Assembly (NCBI GenBank): GCA_018806915.1
Contig: JAGKQI010000099.1
Coordinates: forward strand, 496,001 to 560,000
Direction: 5' to 3'
Length of the DNA stretch: 64,000 nucleotides
From: Phytophthora colocasiae
Taxonomy: Eukaryota > Oomycota > Peronosporomycetes > Peronosporales > Peronosporaceae
The position numbers and the translations under genes were made by a program. Of the stretch, positions 25,090-35,672 are shown in pieces (the stretch's first letter is position 1; each line of letters opens with the position of its first letter). The notes under the pieces were generated by a model that saw only the letters and a program-made list of their open reading frames with translations, had not been told where the DNA came from and did no database searches.

Positions 25090-25826
25090 TTTCTCGATTC
25101 TCGCTTTTGAAGTGCAGGCAGGCATGGACATTCCGGAATCGAACCCATTGTACAACACTGCGATCTCTGCTGCTAAATTTGCGGACCAACGCCTCAAAGC
25201 CAGGACGCGGTCGGACTACAGCAGCAGCCTTCGATGCTTCGCGGGGTTTTGAAGCGCCTAAAGCTATCCAAACTCCTTGAGGCAGCGTTTCGTCGAGCTA
25301 CCCAGTGTGATGGCGGCTTACATCATCATCTTGCGATGATAAACAAGGTCAATCGCCTGCTGAGAAGCTTCGCGCCGCTATAAGCAGGCATTACATGAAG
25401 CCAGAGATGTTGGCTGGTGATCATCCACACGATCGCTGGGTTTTCGATACGGCATTGAACGGAACACTGATCCCACGAGGCAACCCCGCCAGAGAAGCAG
25501 CAATTACCCAGACTCTCGCAGGACTCATCAAGGCCAAGAATCGGGAGCGCAGTCCAAAACGAGTTTCCCCAGTGTCACTAGCGATTTTGTCTCGGATGAT
25601 TGCTTTTCTTGAGGCAGACTCAATGTTCAACGGGACTATTCGCACGTGGCTTTCTGTGGTATGTTCGCTCGATTTTTACGGGATGTGTCGCATCAACGAG
25701 GTACTTCAGATGAAGAAAGGTAGCAAAACAGGCGCCAGAATCAAGTATGGATGACAATCCGAGATCGCAAGACGGACCGCGACCCCTTGGCTAGTCGTAC
25801 GTACTCTTTGTATCACCTCTGGTAAT
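25090..25826 (+). pseudogene. Crypton tyrosine recombinase, N-terminal half
   Basis: The plus strand encodes the SAM-like core-binding domain (AISAAKFADQRLKARTRSDY, SSLRCFAGF; 25,150-25,250). It continues through frameshifts to the 25,395-25,754 frame, with PHDRWVFDTALNGTLIPRGN and WLSVVCSLDFYGMCRINEVL. The Arg in CRINEVL matches the first catalytic Arg of Crypton recombinases. The last readable piece, in the next phase (25,749-25,826), is TIRDRKTDRDPLASRTYSLY. The His-x-x-Arg and Tyr boxes do not follow here; they lie on the opposite strand at 27.9-27.0 kb. Family members catalyse site-specific DNA strand exchange. This half alone cannot. Confidence 0.72.
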
Positions 25827-25829
25827 CTG

Positions 25830-26728
25830 TTGCTAGATGATCAGAACGATGATGAGCAGGACGATGAAGAGCATCGTCATATTGACGCCCATCCCACTGA
25901 TGATGAAACAGCAGGCGCCGGCAACGCAGCTGATGAGAAACGTGACGAAGGAGTGGATGGCGCCGAGCTGGTGGACTTTAACGGGTTCAGTTTGGAATGG
26001 ATTGACGACTTGAAGGCCACCGATATTGGCCCCGTCCCGAATGATGTCGAGCCTCGCGACAGCCCGGTGCATGATCGAGATGCCACGCCTACCGAAGTAC
26101 TACCGCGGGCCACCATGACGGAGTGTATCATTTGCCTACAAGAACATGGCGGGGCGTTTTGTTTTATGGGCATGCAGAGAATGTCATCAACCATACTATT
26201 GCAGCTGTGCCACCGACTACCTCGAGCATGACCGGAGATGCTCTAATTGCCGTGAAGAGATTGTGGTTGAACTTGCAGACGACGAAGTTCTTGTTGTAGA
26301 TCACATTTCAGCTCCGCCAAGGTGCATGATCTGCAAAATGACTGGTCCGGACTATGAAGTTGAGCGTCTGCGAACCAACGACCCAACAATCGGTGAAATC
26401 ATGATGGAAAGCTCACACTGTTCGCACATCTGTGGGATGAAGTGTCTTCGCGCCTACAATACCAGATACCTACGAGTGACAATTCCAGCAAACTTTCGCT
26501 GCCCGGAATGCAACCACGTTTCCCGTGTACGGCTTGTACTTTACAGGCGATGCTCCTTTGGGTACGCCATCGTCACCAATACCAGCACGTGTAGCCACAG
26601 TTGCTGTCAGCGTCAATGAGGAGGAGAGCACCGCCAAATACTCCGACTCCAATGATGAGTATCACGCAAGTGATTTCGCCAGTGTGTTAGACGACTCTTT
26701 AGACAGCGATTATGATCCGCGAGAGTAG
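25830..26728 (+). pseudogene. Two-module RING-finger protein, frameshifted
   Basis: A Glu/Asp-rich N-terminal region (DDQNDDEQDDEEHRHIDAHP) leads to TECIICLQEHGG (about 26,120-26,150). One base out of phase, the finger continues as WACRECHQPYYCSCATDYL and RCSNCREEI. A second zinc module follows: PRCMICKMTGPDYEVE, then HCSHICGMKCLRAY and FRCPECNHV (26,300-26,520). The acidic tail reads in a third phase (26,525-26,728, DSLDSDYDPRE). RING proteins commonly act as ubiquitin ligases, but no substrate can be inferred. The first codons share a frame with the upstream Crypton half. It may be a cargo or accessory gene of that element; this is inference. Two frameshifts make the copy defective or poorly assembled. 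Confidence 0.6.
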
Positions 26729-26800
26729 CTCTACGGTAGCACATTCTTTATATTTTTCATGTCAATGACAACTTCGTATACTTGAAATTCACAAATAACT

Positions 26801-26836
26801 GGACTTTTGAGGCCGACTGGAGTTTTGAGGCCGACA
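26801..26836 (+). repeat. 18-bp tandem repeat array, right (2 copies)
   Basis: Copies at 26,801-26,818 and 26,819-26,836 match the unit of the left array (25,005-25,057), same orientation. They lie between the end of the RING gene and the C-terminal end of the minus-strand Crypton half. Confidence 0.8.
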
Positions 26837-26965
26837 GATATATATAGAAGTAAACAAAGATATGGTGATCATACGCATTCTGCTAGAGTACTACACTTCT
26901 TTTCCTCTTCCTAATTTCACTAATAATTCTATTTACCGAGAGGACCCTTGCACGTATGCAGAAAA

Positions 26966-27915
26966 CTATGCCTCGAATCGATCCAGGTCGCCGTTGTAGT
27001 TTTGTCGAACGAAGTCTGCCATGATCTTCATTCTCGACAATCGTGATCTGTGCACCTTCCGCTCGTGGGGTAACATGTCCACATACTGGTGCAAATCTGC
27101 GCGAGCATTCCTGTACTGAAACATAGTCTCGCCACGACTTAGCATCCGCGAGCTCAGAAACCAGAGTAGAATTATCCACGCCAGCTTCGACGACAAACTG
27201 TTGCGAATACTGACCGCCTTGCACGAGAACTTGACTTAACCTGACCTCTTTGACAATCTCGCGCAAGCCTTGTAGCAACGGTTGCTTTAGATCACTGACA
27301 ACGGAAGCTGATATCGTCATGTCGCTGTCCATAGCGTCTGGTGTGTCTGCTTCCGGTTCCGTGACTCGTACAACACATCATTCACACCTCTCAACGCGTT
27401 TTCAGAGCACGATACTGCACCGGGTGCTAGTGAATCTTCTACTAATGTGCTTTCTTCACGGTCCAAGACGTCATCTAGTAGATGGCGCGTCACGGTCTCC
27501 GATTTCTCGCTTGGATCCCAGCCTGCCCACCACTTGACCAACTTTAGCGACCACCTCTGCTTCTCAGGGGGAAAACATGACCCGATATTGAGCACCATCT
27601 CGCCGGAAACAGTGCGACGTTAGCCAAACGTCATCACTTGATACAGTATTGCAGATTCCGCAAGCAATAACATTCAGAGCTTGTGTAAAGTTGGTATCTG
27701 ACATCGGAGATCCCCACTTGATTCCCACATTCGTGAACATGACTCTGTGGTTCTAGATCATCGTGGGATTTTCGTCAGCGAGGGGAACGCGTAGTTACTA
27801 TCCCTCCACTTGTGGTGTAGATGAGTAGCCGCGTGATTGAACCACTTCTAAACGTACGTCAAAGCCTCGGCAGCGCGCTCTTCTTTGTGACTCAGTGGAG
27901 CATGTCTTAACCTGT
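26966..27915 (-). pseudogene. Crypton tyrosine recombinase, C-terminal half, inverted
   Basis: Read on the minus strand, the piece starts HAPLSHKEERAAEALTYV then KWFNHAATHLHHKWRDSNYA and FPSLTKIPR. After a frame change (27,750-27,568) it reads VMFTNVGIKWGSPMSDTNFT, TVSSDDVWLTSHCFRRDGAQ and YRVMF. The HCFR is the His-x-x-Arg box of tyrosine recombinases. A further frame (27,598-27,317) gives QRWSLKLVKWWAGWDPSEKS and TVTRHLLDDVL, and the tail ends ERKVHRSRLSRMKIMADFVR near 27,000. Where the family usually has a Tyr after the WGW segment, this copy reads His (RHLLDD). It begins roughly where the plus-strand N-half stops, so the two halves look like one gene split by inversion. Confidence 0.72.
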
Positions 27916-28220
27916 CCCTTCGACCAGCACATCCGGCTCTCCCCCATCCCACGGCGTCGGCGCTTGTACTCAGCGTCACCTTCACACCGCTGACCTGCCA
28001 GCTGGATATGATTACTAGCACTCTCGACCACAGAAATGCACGCCCTCGTGTCTCGGTAGTGTCTCAACTGAATTGGGTAGCCCCTGATGTACTTCCAGTA
28101 CCGATCGCAAAGCTGAAATGGCGGAGTTGGTGGCCCATTGCTCGGCTTCCGCAGATGCCGATTGAGGTTGTCGATACAAGAGAAGTCGTGCCGACAAGCC
28201 TCACAAACATAGGATACGTT
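27798..28220 (-). other. Open frame with a degenerate C2H2-type finger
   Basis: About 140 codons are open without a stop, partly overlapping the start of the Crypton C-half in another phase. The upstream end reads YVCEACRHDFSCIDNLNRHL. This has the Cys-x2-Cys, Phe, Leu and first His spacing of a C2H2 finger, but Pro sits where the second His is expected. Downstream it becomes basic (EYKRRRRGMG). The family is unknown. It could be a worn retrotransposon or transcription-factor fragment, or chance. Confidence 0.25.
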
Positions 28221-28239
28221 ATCACCCAGAGGAGGGCTT

Positions 28240-29027
28240 TGTGTGTGTGTGGGGGGGGGGGGCTTGGGGAGGGCTATGCGATAGGAGATCCGATATATTG
28301 ATGATGTCTAAAATATACAACACAATTTAGAATCATATCAAATAAAAAAAGAGTCGCTTACCATCGCACGCACGACTTTGAGGCTTCGCAACAGTTGAGC
28401 AGGGAGCTTCGCGGCAAATGCGATAGTGAATCACTGCTTTTTGAAGTGCTCCACAAATAGCATTTTAACTGGTGCGAATCCCACCGAGAGATGGGCGATA
28501 TAAAACGCGCTATCCCTACCCCTAGATAGTTATTGCTTTGAAAGCAATCCGGAAAACAGTTACCTATGCCATGTGGCCACGCAAAACTCACTACACATTT
28601 CGCACACGTCTTCCGAAGTGCTACACCCCCTCCCGCCAAAAAGTAGATGCTGCAGAGGTGTTGCTCACCCGGTCAGAAAGGAGTCGAACGGCAGGACGAT
28701 GATTATGCTGGAGTCGAGATTATGGGCTGATGATGCAGTGGCATGGATACGAGGCTCATCGGAATGGATGGATGTGCTCTCACGTAGCAGAACTCCGTTT
28801 TATTATAAAAAGTGTTTTCTTTGGAAAATAACCTGCGACTGTTTGGGGCTCACTGCAAGTCAACAGCACGTCGGATCCATCACATCCTGCACTTTCGCGC
28901 GTAGAAGACATTTGAGCTCCGTTTTTCGCGTGCTTTGCGCACGATCCTCTCTTACCGTTGTATACAAAGATTAAGTGTTAGGATTTTTCAGCTCCGTCTA
29001 GCATTAAAATTTCGAAAGAAGCCTGCT
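28240..29027. other. No gene seen; (GT)n plus G-run near 28,240-28,262
   Basis: A short GT repeat runs into a poly-G tract, followed by gene-free sequence up to the Merlin start. A plus-strand frame at 28,573-28,974 shows no motif. Confidence 0.4.
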
Positions 29028-29366
29028 ATGGCTCACAACTACAACCTGCAGCACCTGCACAGATACGACTTCGCCGCCGCCATGGACGCGCCGACAACAG
29101 AGGAAACGGCTGCCGCCTGGTCAATGGATGTAGGCCTGCTAGAGAATAAGGTGCTCTGTCCTCAGTGCGCCCTGCCCATGAAGCTCAATATCAAAGCGAA
29201 GCACTGGCGATGCTGCCGCAAGAAGAAGCACGAGGATGAAAAAGGGGTGCAACGCAGCATCTTGGTGAACTCGTGATTCTCAAAGATGAAGTTCAACCTC
29301 TCACAAGCTGTACGGCTCATGTTCGCATGGCGCATGCGAACGCCACAGACCCAAGCCACACCTATG

Positions 29367-31444
29367 CAGGGCTCCCGTTTATTGTATTTTAGACTGATAG
29401 ATAGCTGCACAGGCAAAAAAATATATATCGCAGCCACAGCAGTTAATAGATAATGCAGTATCATCATGGAAGAGCATCCATAATTCCAATACAAGATCAA
29501 AACGTTGTTACTCAGTAAACTGCGATGCTAAACCCTGAACAACTTGACACTGCTTACATGCACTCATCCACCGTCCGGACGTCCCAATACGACCTGTTCA
29601 CACGCAAAAAAAAAGATCATCTCTAGCGTGTATGGGTTCATCGAGTGAGGCTCGTGCCCGAAAGTAATGCGAGCCATACTAAAGAAGCGCTCAACCAAAT
29701 TGGACGTGGGTGGAATCCGTGGCAGCAGAGCAAACTGCCGATCGCGCTGCGCCCGATGCCTCTTCTGCTCCAGCTGCATCACAAATGACGCGCCCTCCGC
29801 CTCCGGTTCAACTCCTTCCTGCTCAACAGCAAACGGCTCCAACGCAGCAGCTTCACCACGGGTGAGCTTGGCAACCTCTCCATCTAGAACCTTGGAGCAG
29901 CCAAGCTCAAATCTGGTGAATGCACGACCTTGGCTCGCGGTGCTGTTTACAAAACCCAAATATAAATCCATTAGCATAAGCAACACATCTATAGACGCCT
30001 CTAAACAGCTTACTCAAATATTTAGCGAATGATGGCCCAATCTCAATGAGGCCATTAAACCACACGCGAACATCAAGACGTGTGGTGCTCTCGCACTGTA
30101 ACGACTTACTGACACTCTCAATCCTCTTCAGGTCGACGAGGAGGCCCCTTAAGCGCTTCACTGCACGGGGAGTGGGCAACAAGCCGTACAGTTCTTCATC
30201 GTCCGTTAAGAACTCCGCCAGACGGAAATAGCGGTCGACCATGCAAAAGGTCGAGCTCCAACGGGTATCTTGGCGAATTACCGGTCGAAGGGTCGTTTTT
30301 GACCTATTAGGAACAAAGGTCCCAAAATTAGCAAATCAGTCCAACCCAAAACAAGCAAAATTAGGCTACCTGAGCTTAGCGGCACAATTAAGTGTGCGCA
30401 GCTTCCTCATCACGGTTTGTATGCAGTTGAGTTCGATCTCATACTATTCCAGGTGCGCTTGAACAGCAAGGTTGAGCCGATGGCATCCCACTAGCGGGAT
30501 TCGGGTGATATTAGCGAGCTTTTGGTTGACAAAGCAGTTGTCAGCGACCAAAAACAAGCAATCGCTTACGCTTTTGCCATAGTCACGCGTAAGCATGTTC
30601 TCTAGAAACATGCGGTGCGCCTCAGATGAGTGATCGTCCACATCTTCCTGAAGAAAAGGCGCCATGGCAAGCAGACGGTATCGACCGACACCGTCGACTT
30701 CGTAGCACGCAAAAACCGCCAGAAAATGCTCGAAATTATGCGACCAACCGTCCATAATCAAACCGAACTGAGTCGGAAGCTCTGCCTTTATCTTGGCCTC
30801 TACCGCGACCGTTACTTTCTCCATTCCAGAGAGAAGCGATTCGGCACAAATCGGATCAAGTGACGTACAAACTGCAGTAGAACAGAAGAGTAGTCGTTAG
30901 AAATAGGCATTTTAATTGAGATTGAATATCTACTAACCGTCGAGTCGTTGCCTTTGTACAAAAGCGAAGAGGTAGGTTGCTGGTAATGAACCAGTCAAGC
31001 CAACCATGCAGCTCCCTGGCGGATCCATGACGCCAGAGTACCAGCACCCGTGTCTGCTTTGCGGACTACTTGCAAGTAGTCTGGGTGCTGGTTTCGAACG
31101 TGCGACATCAGGTTTGAAAACCCCGTCCGAGGTGCCTGCCGGCGCACAGTCCCACATCGACAGCGAAATACACCCTCGACCTCCTCGTCAAAAGCGTCGA
31201 GGACGGCCGAAAAGTAGTAGGAAGAGATCCTAGAGTTCGTGTACGTAGTTGCCATCGAAAATCGAAATGACAGAGCGCCTTTCGATCGGAATGAATGGCT
31301 AGGAATCGTTATCATGGTTCAAAGTTTTTCAACAAAGTAGCTAAAAAAATAAATTATTTATCAAGTTTGGGATTCAGAAAAAATAAATGTTTTGACGATG
31401 GTATTGTATGGTATTTCCAGAAAATATATTTTTCGGGAGCCCTG
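29367..31444 (-). mobile_element. hAT transposon inserted in the Merlin gene
   Basis: Ends match the hAT rule: inverted CAGGGCTCCCG at 29,367-29,377 and its complement ending at 31,444. The 8-bp flanks are CACCTATG (29,359-29,366) and CACACATG (31,445-31,452), six of eight identical, as expected of an aged 8-bp duplication. Removing the element together with one flank copy leaves the Merlin reading frame continuous across the junction, which independently supports these borders. Confidence 0.85.
29564..31233 (-). pseudogene. hAT transposase, several frames
   Basis: On the minus strand the BED-type finger comes first (about 31,233-30,995; VFRCRCGTVRR, then FSNLMSHVRNQHPDY). The catalytic region follows in 30,824-30,444 (LPTQFGLIMDGWSHNFEHFL, CLFLVADNCFVNQKLAN, PLVGCHRLNLAVQAHL). 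30,242-29,907 carries the alpha-helical insertion (YFRLAEFLTDDEELYGLLP, KRLRGLLVDLKRIE). The dimerisation region ends it (29,986-29,564; LLPRIPPTSNLVERFFSMAR). The pieces are separated by frame changes or introns, which cannot be distinguished here. The family cuts and pastes with 8-bp duplications, as seen at the ends of this element. Confidence 0.75.
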
Positions 31445-32249
31445 CACACATGGCGAAGGCGAGCGAGAAGACCGTCTCCGAGTGGTATGCGTCATGTCAC
31501 GTCCTCTGCTCGAAGGATCTCCTAGGACGGGAATTTAAGGTACTATTATGCTTTTATGTTGTAAAAATGTAAAAATGTAAAATTGTATGCTCACTAATCC
31601 ATTTTGACGAACAGAACGGAGGCGACGGTCATATCGTCGAGATAGATGAGACCAGCCTTAAAAATAATCCAAGTATGACCGTGGGATATTCTACAAAGAA
31701 TTTTGGTTGTTTGGAGGTGTAGACCGAACCTCGGGGCTGTGGTTCGGGCGCATTGTGTTTAATAAACGCACCAAGGAAACATTACTGCCGATTATTAGGA
31801 AGTTTATAAAACAACGGCACGTGTACATGTACCTGTGCTACACGTTTGATGACTAACAATATGATGTGGTTAATGCTCTGACTAGAACTCGCATTCACTC
31901 TGACAAGTTCGCTACATACGTAGCTGAACGCGGCCCCCGTATGCACACACTAGCTAACAACCCGACACTAGCTGGCATGCAATACGAGCACAGTTGGGTT
32001 ATCCACATGTTGAACTTTGTGGATCCTGTTACGGGAACCCATACCAACACGATTGAAGGTCTTTGGGAGATGCTGATAAAGCGGCACATCAAAGCCATGC
32101 GTGGCATGAGTCAGAAGTATCTGGATGGATACATCGATGAGTATATGTGGTGGTCGTGGTTATTTCCAGCCAGATCATCACCGGACGCGTACATGTGTGC
32201 AGGCTGTACTTCGCCACCCGAATCAGGAATGAGTAAGCTCACTTTTTAA

Positions 32250-32323
32250 TAAAAACATTTTGTTCTTGTCCCATTATAAAAAGCAGAATTAAAAAAACGA
32301 AGCTCTACTACGTGAGAGCCGAT
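32250..32323. other. Merlin 3' flank up to the Copia insertion
   Basis: Short AT-rich non-coding sequence. It continues on the other side of the Copia element at 39,088. Confidence 0.5.
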
Positions 32324-32328
32324 GGATG

Positions 32329-32639
32329 TATTGTGATCTAGTCTTTGCTGGGAGCGAAGCTTGAAAACTCTACTTGTTGATCGTGAGTTAATTTCTGGAC
32401 TGAGCTCCAAGCTCCTATTCTGCTATCTGCACATGCACACGGAGAGCTCCTGCTGCTCCGTTTGTCGTACTCTTTTTTCTCCTGGGACTTGGTCGACTCC
32501 GACTTCGACTGCATTCACCGCACGTCTCCAGTGCAGCGTCTCAACTTGGTCCCAGTTTTAATTTGTCTTCTCAATGCACTGATTGTCCAACAGCAACCCA
32601 CTGTCGCCGTCGGACTGCAAACTGTCGCTTACTCCAACA
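32329..32639 (-). repeat. Copia 3' LTR
   Basis: 311 bp, nearly identical to 38,773-39,082. In element orientation it starts TGTTGGAG and ends CACAATA. The bases just inside it (GGAGGACGGCG on the minus strand) could serve as the polypurine tract. Confidence 0.9.
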
Positions 32640-35600
32640 CGCCGTCCTCCGAAACAGCTTGCAGCTTCGGAACAACCCTCACGTTTTGCGGAATGTCTCG
32701 TAGTTTAGCGAAGCACTTCTCCCTCTTGTATTCGCGTTTCGTGCTTTTGATGAGTGGGGACATCCTAAGACCCTTCATCTTGATCAACCGTTGCACTGTT
32801 AGTGGTTTGGTGAAGGCATCCGCAGGATTTTCTCCCCCAGCGATCTTCCGAAGTACTACTTGTCCTTGGTTGACTTGGTCACGCACATAGTGATATCGCA
32901 ACTCGATATGACGGGTACGGCGGCTGTACGTTGGATTGGTAGCCAAGGCAGGAGCAGCCTGGTTATCAACTCCAATACGCAATTCGACAGGATACTTCTT
33001 CGGTAGCACCTCCATCAACACATTCGCCATGCGGCGTCTTTCCATGCACGCTTCACACGTCCAAACATACTCTGCTTCGGCTGTTGACAGCGCCACCAAA
33101 GTCTGCCGTCTAGCTGCCCAAGCAACTGGACCACCAGCGACTTCCATCACGTACCCTGTTATACGCTTGCGAGTGTCTGGGCAATTCCCCCAGTCTGCAT
33201 CGCAGTATTCATCGATGATCACCTTGGCCCGCAATTCCATTGCATTTCGTCTGCTGAAGAAAAATCCTTCTTCCTTAGTTGCAACAAGGTACCTCAACAC
33301 CCGCTTCAACGCCCCACAATGTTTTGCAGTTGGTCGACTTACAAATCTACTTAGCTGCCCCACAGCATAGGAGAGGTCAGGTCTGGTTGTCGTGCCAAGT
33401 ACATCAAACTCCCGATGGCCCCACGATAGTTGAAAGACTTGTCGGCTACATCATCGTCACCAGTAGCTTGCAGCTTGGTGGTGGTCTCCATCGGTGATCG
33501 GCATCCTATAGCGTCCGCAAAGCCATATTTCTCAATTACATCTTGTCAGTACTTGATCTGGTGCATGCGTACGCCGTCCTCGGAGAAATCAAACTACACT
33601 CCAAGGAAATCATGCAGCACACCTTGGTCCTTGATGCCGAACGTCTTGTTCAGTTTCTCGAAAATGCCAACCTTGTACTGTTCCTGGTTGGTTGCCACTA
33701 TAATGTCGTCCACGTACAACAGTAATAGTGCGGTCACTTTGGCCTTGCGATAGATAAACAGACACGGCTCCGTTGTACACTACGTGAAACCCTGCTCGGT
33801 CAACCACTTTGAAATGAGTTCATTCCGCTCACGTCCCGACTGATGCAACCCGTAGAGCGCGCGCTTCACCTTCCAAACCATGCCTTCTGGACATGGAAAC
33901 CCAGGAATGTGTCGGATGAAGTGCAAAATCTTCAACAGCGCGTTCAAGTATGCGGTATTCACGTCACATTGGTATGGAATAAGCTCCAATATCAGACACA
34001 GCGCCACAAATAACCTTAGTGTTGCCATGCGCGCTACGGGAGAAAACGTATCCACGTAGTCAAATCCAGGTTGCTGCTCGTCACCTCGAGCCACGAGGCG
34101 AGATCGAAAACGTCTCACGTTGCCGAGATTATCCGACTTGGCTTGATACCTCCACATAGTGTTCAGTGCTTTCTTGCCCTTTGGCATCTCGCTCTCCGAC
34201 ACCAGTTCCAGCACGTCCTTGGCTTCCATGGCGGCCATTTCTTCCTCCATCCCCTTCCACCACTCCTTGTGCTGTGGAGATCTCATGGCAGCCTTGTACG
34301 TCCTTGGTAACTTCACCTCAGACTCGTGCCAGACTTGTTCAGGTTCAGTGCTCAAAGCCTCTAGAGCGTACAAGATAGCGGCGTACAGCGAAAACTCCTG
34401 CTCCGAGCCACCATCATACTCACGTAGACCAGCCCTGCGCTTCCTCGGGTGTCTTTCCTCTGTTTCGTCCTCGCTACTGGATTTTTCACGAGCCCATCTC
34501 ACTCCCACATGCACTTCTTCACTAGTTTCACTTAGTTCTTCAACACTCATACCGGAACTGTCATCACTGGATCCGCCTTCGGCTAGCTCGCTCTCGTCTC
34601 CACCGAGGTCCTCAGGCTCAACGTCCGGTTCACTTTCCGGTTCACCATCGGCAGTTTCTTCATCACTTGCGTTCTCAGCGCCATCACTGGCCCCTGCTTC
34701 ATCGGGTTCTGCAGCTTCATCACCATCTTCACCCTCCGATTCTTCACCGACTGTACTATCGACTACATCACCGTCATTGACGACTTGTTCTGGCTTATCA
34801 CGAACTCTGTTGAACACCAGTTCATCAGCAGGAAACTGAGCATCTGCATCGTAGAACACGCTTTCCACCGGCCCCTCGAGGCACTGCTCCTGAGCTTCAG
34901 CTTCGAAATCACTGCTGTCGGCGTCTTCGCCGACTTCTTCGTCAGTAGCGTCATCCTTTTCAACTTCATACGACCAGTCTATTACTTGGTCCTCTTGCTC
35001 GTATCTGTCCTTGAATACGATCTCTTCGTTGTATTTGACATCCAGCACGTACCCGACCGTGTGCGCTTGGGGAAAATACAGCTTACACCTAAGGTGCCCC
35101 TCTTGGTACCCCAGCAAATACCCGACCCTACAGTTTGCCCTGTTCGGACCAACTTTCGTGTGCGCATACGCCACCGAATCAAAGCGCCAGATATGATGCA
35201 CTTCAGGTTTACGCCCCCACATGGCCTCGTACGGAGTCTTCCCTAATGCCCGAGTATACACTCGGTTTTTCACGTACACTGCATTCTGAAGGCCATCAAC
35301 CCAGAACGATCTTGGAAAACCGGAGTCCGCCATCATCGACTTGGTCATTCCGTTCATAGTTTGATGTTGCCGTTCACACATGTTCAGGAGTGAGCACTTA
35401 GAAGACTTATCGTTGTGCTCGATTCCATGATGCTTGTAGTAGGCATCAATTTCGTCATTGAAAAACTCCCCACCGTTGTCCGTGGCAATTTCCTTCACCG
35501 GAAATCCATGACTTTGACTCTCAGCCCATGCGATATATCGGCGCATGAGAGCGTTTACTTCTGGAGCTTCCTTCGACTTGAGCGGATACGCCGTAATAAA

Positions 35601-35672
35601 TCTCGTGAACGCGTCCAGGATCACCAGCACCGCTGTGTACCTGATTCCATTCGACTTCGGCGGGAAAAACAA
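32640..35672 (-). pseudogene. Copia pol: integrase, reverse transcriptase, RNase H
   Basis: The 630-codon frame 35,672-33,780 has the integrase core (VILDAFTRFITAYPLKS, EIATDNGGEFFND, with the Glu helix near CERQHQTMNGMTKSMM). It continues with GKTPYEAMWGRKPEVHHIW, a long acidic linker (about 34,960-34,480), and the RVT_2 start (KKALNTMWRYQAKSDN, SRLVARGDEQQPGFDYVDTF, YQCDVNTAYLNALL). The frame shifts near 33,780; the catalytic YVDD lies at about 33,700 in LLLLYVDDIIVATNQEQ. After further shifts, 33,363-32,629 carries RNase H (IIDEYCDADWGNCPDTRKR, TLVALSTAEAEYV, IGVDNQAAPALATNP). Signature residues survive but at least two frame breaks disable it. Confidence 0.88.

Larger units (their letters stand above)
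29028..32249 (+). pseudogene. Merlin / ISXO2-like (IS1595-type) transposase, interrupted
   Basis: The start MAHNYNLQHLHRYDFAAAMD leads to a zinc-binding block, CPQCALPMKLN and HWRCCRKKKH. An in-frame TGA (29,274-29,276) follows, then MKFNLSQAVRLMFAWRMRTP, where a hAT element (29,367-31,444) intervenes. The frame resumes as MAKASEKTVSEWYASCHVL. A 75-bp intron (31,540-31,614) precedes GGDGHIVEIDETSLKNN with the first catalytic Asp. A frame change gives EFWLFGGVDRTSGLWFGRIV. The last frame (31,866-32,249) holds IHSDKFATYV, NFVDPVTGTHTNTIEGLWEM and YLDGYIDEYMWWSW with the second Asp and the Glu. The domain order fits DDE_Tnp_IS1595. The insertion, the stops and one frameshift disable it. Confidence 0.85.

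Noticed and set aside
34159..34839. 226-codon Ser/Pro-rich plus-strand frame
   Set aside because: Antisense of the acidic linker in Copia pol; the low complexity explains its length.
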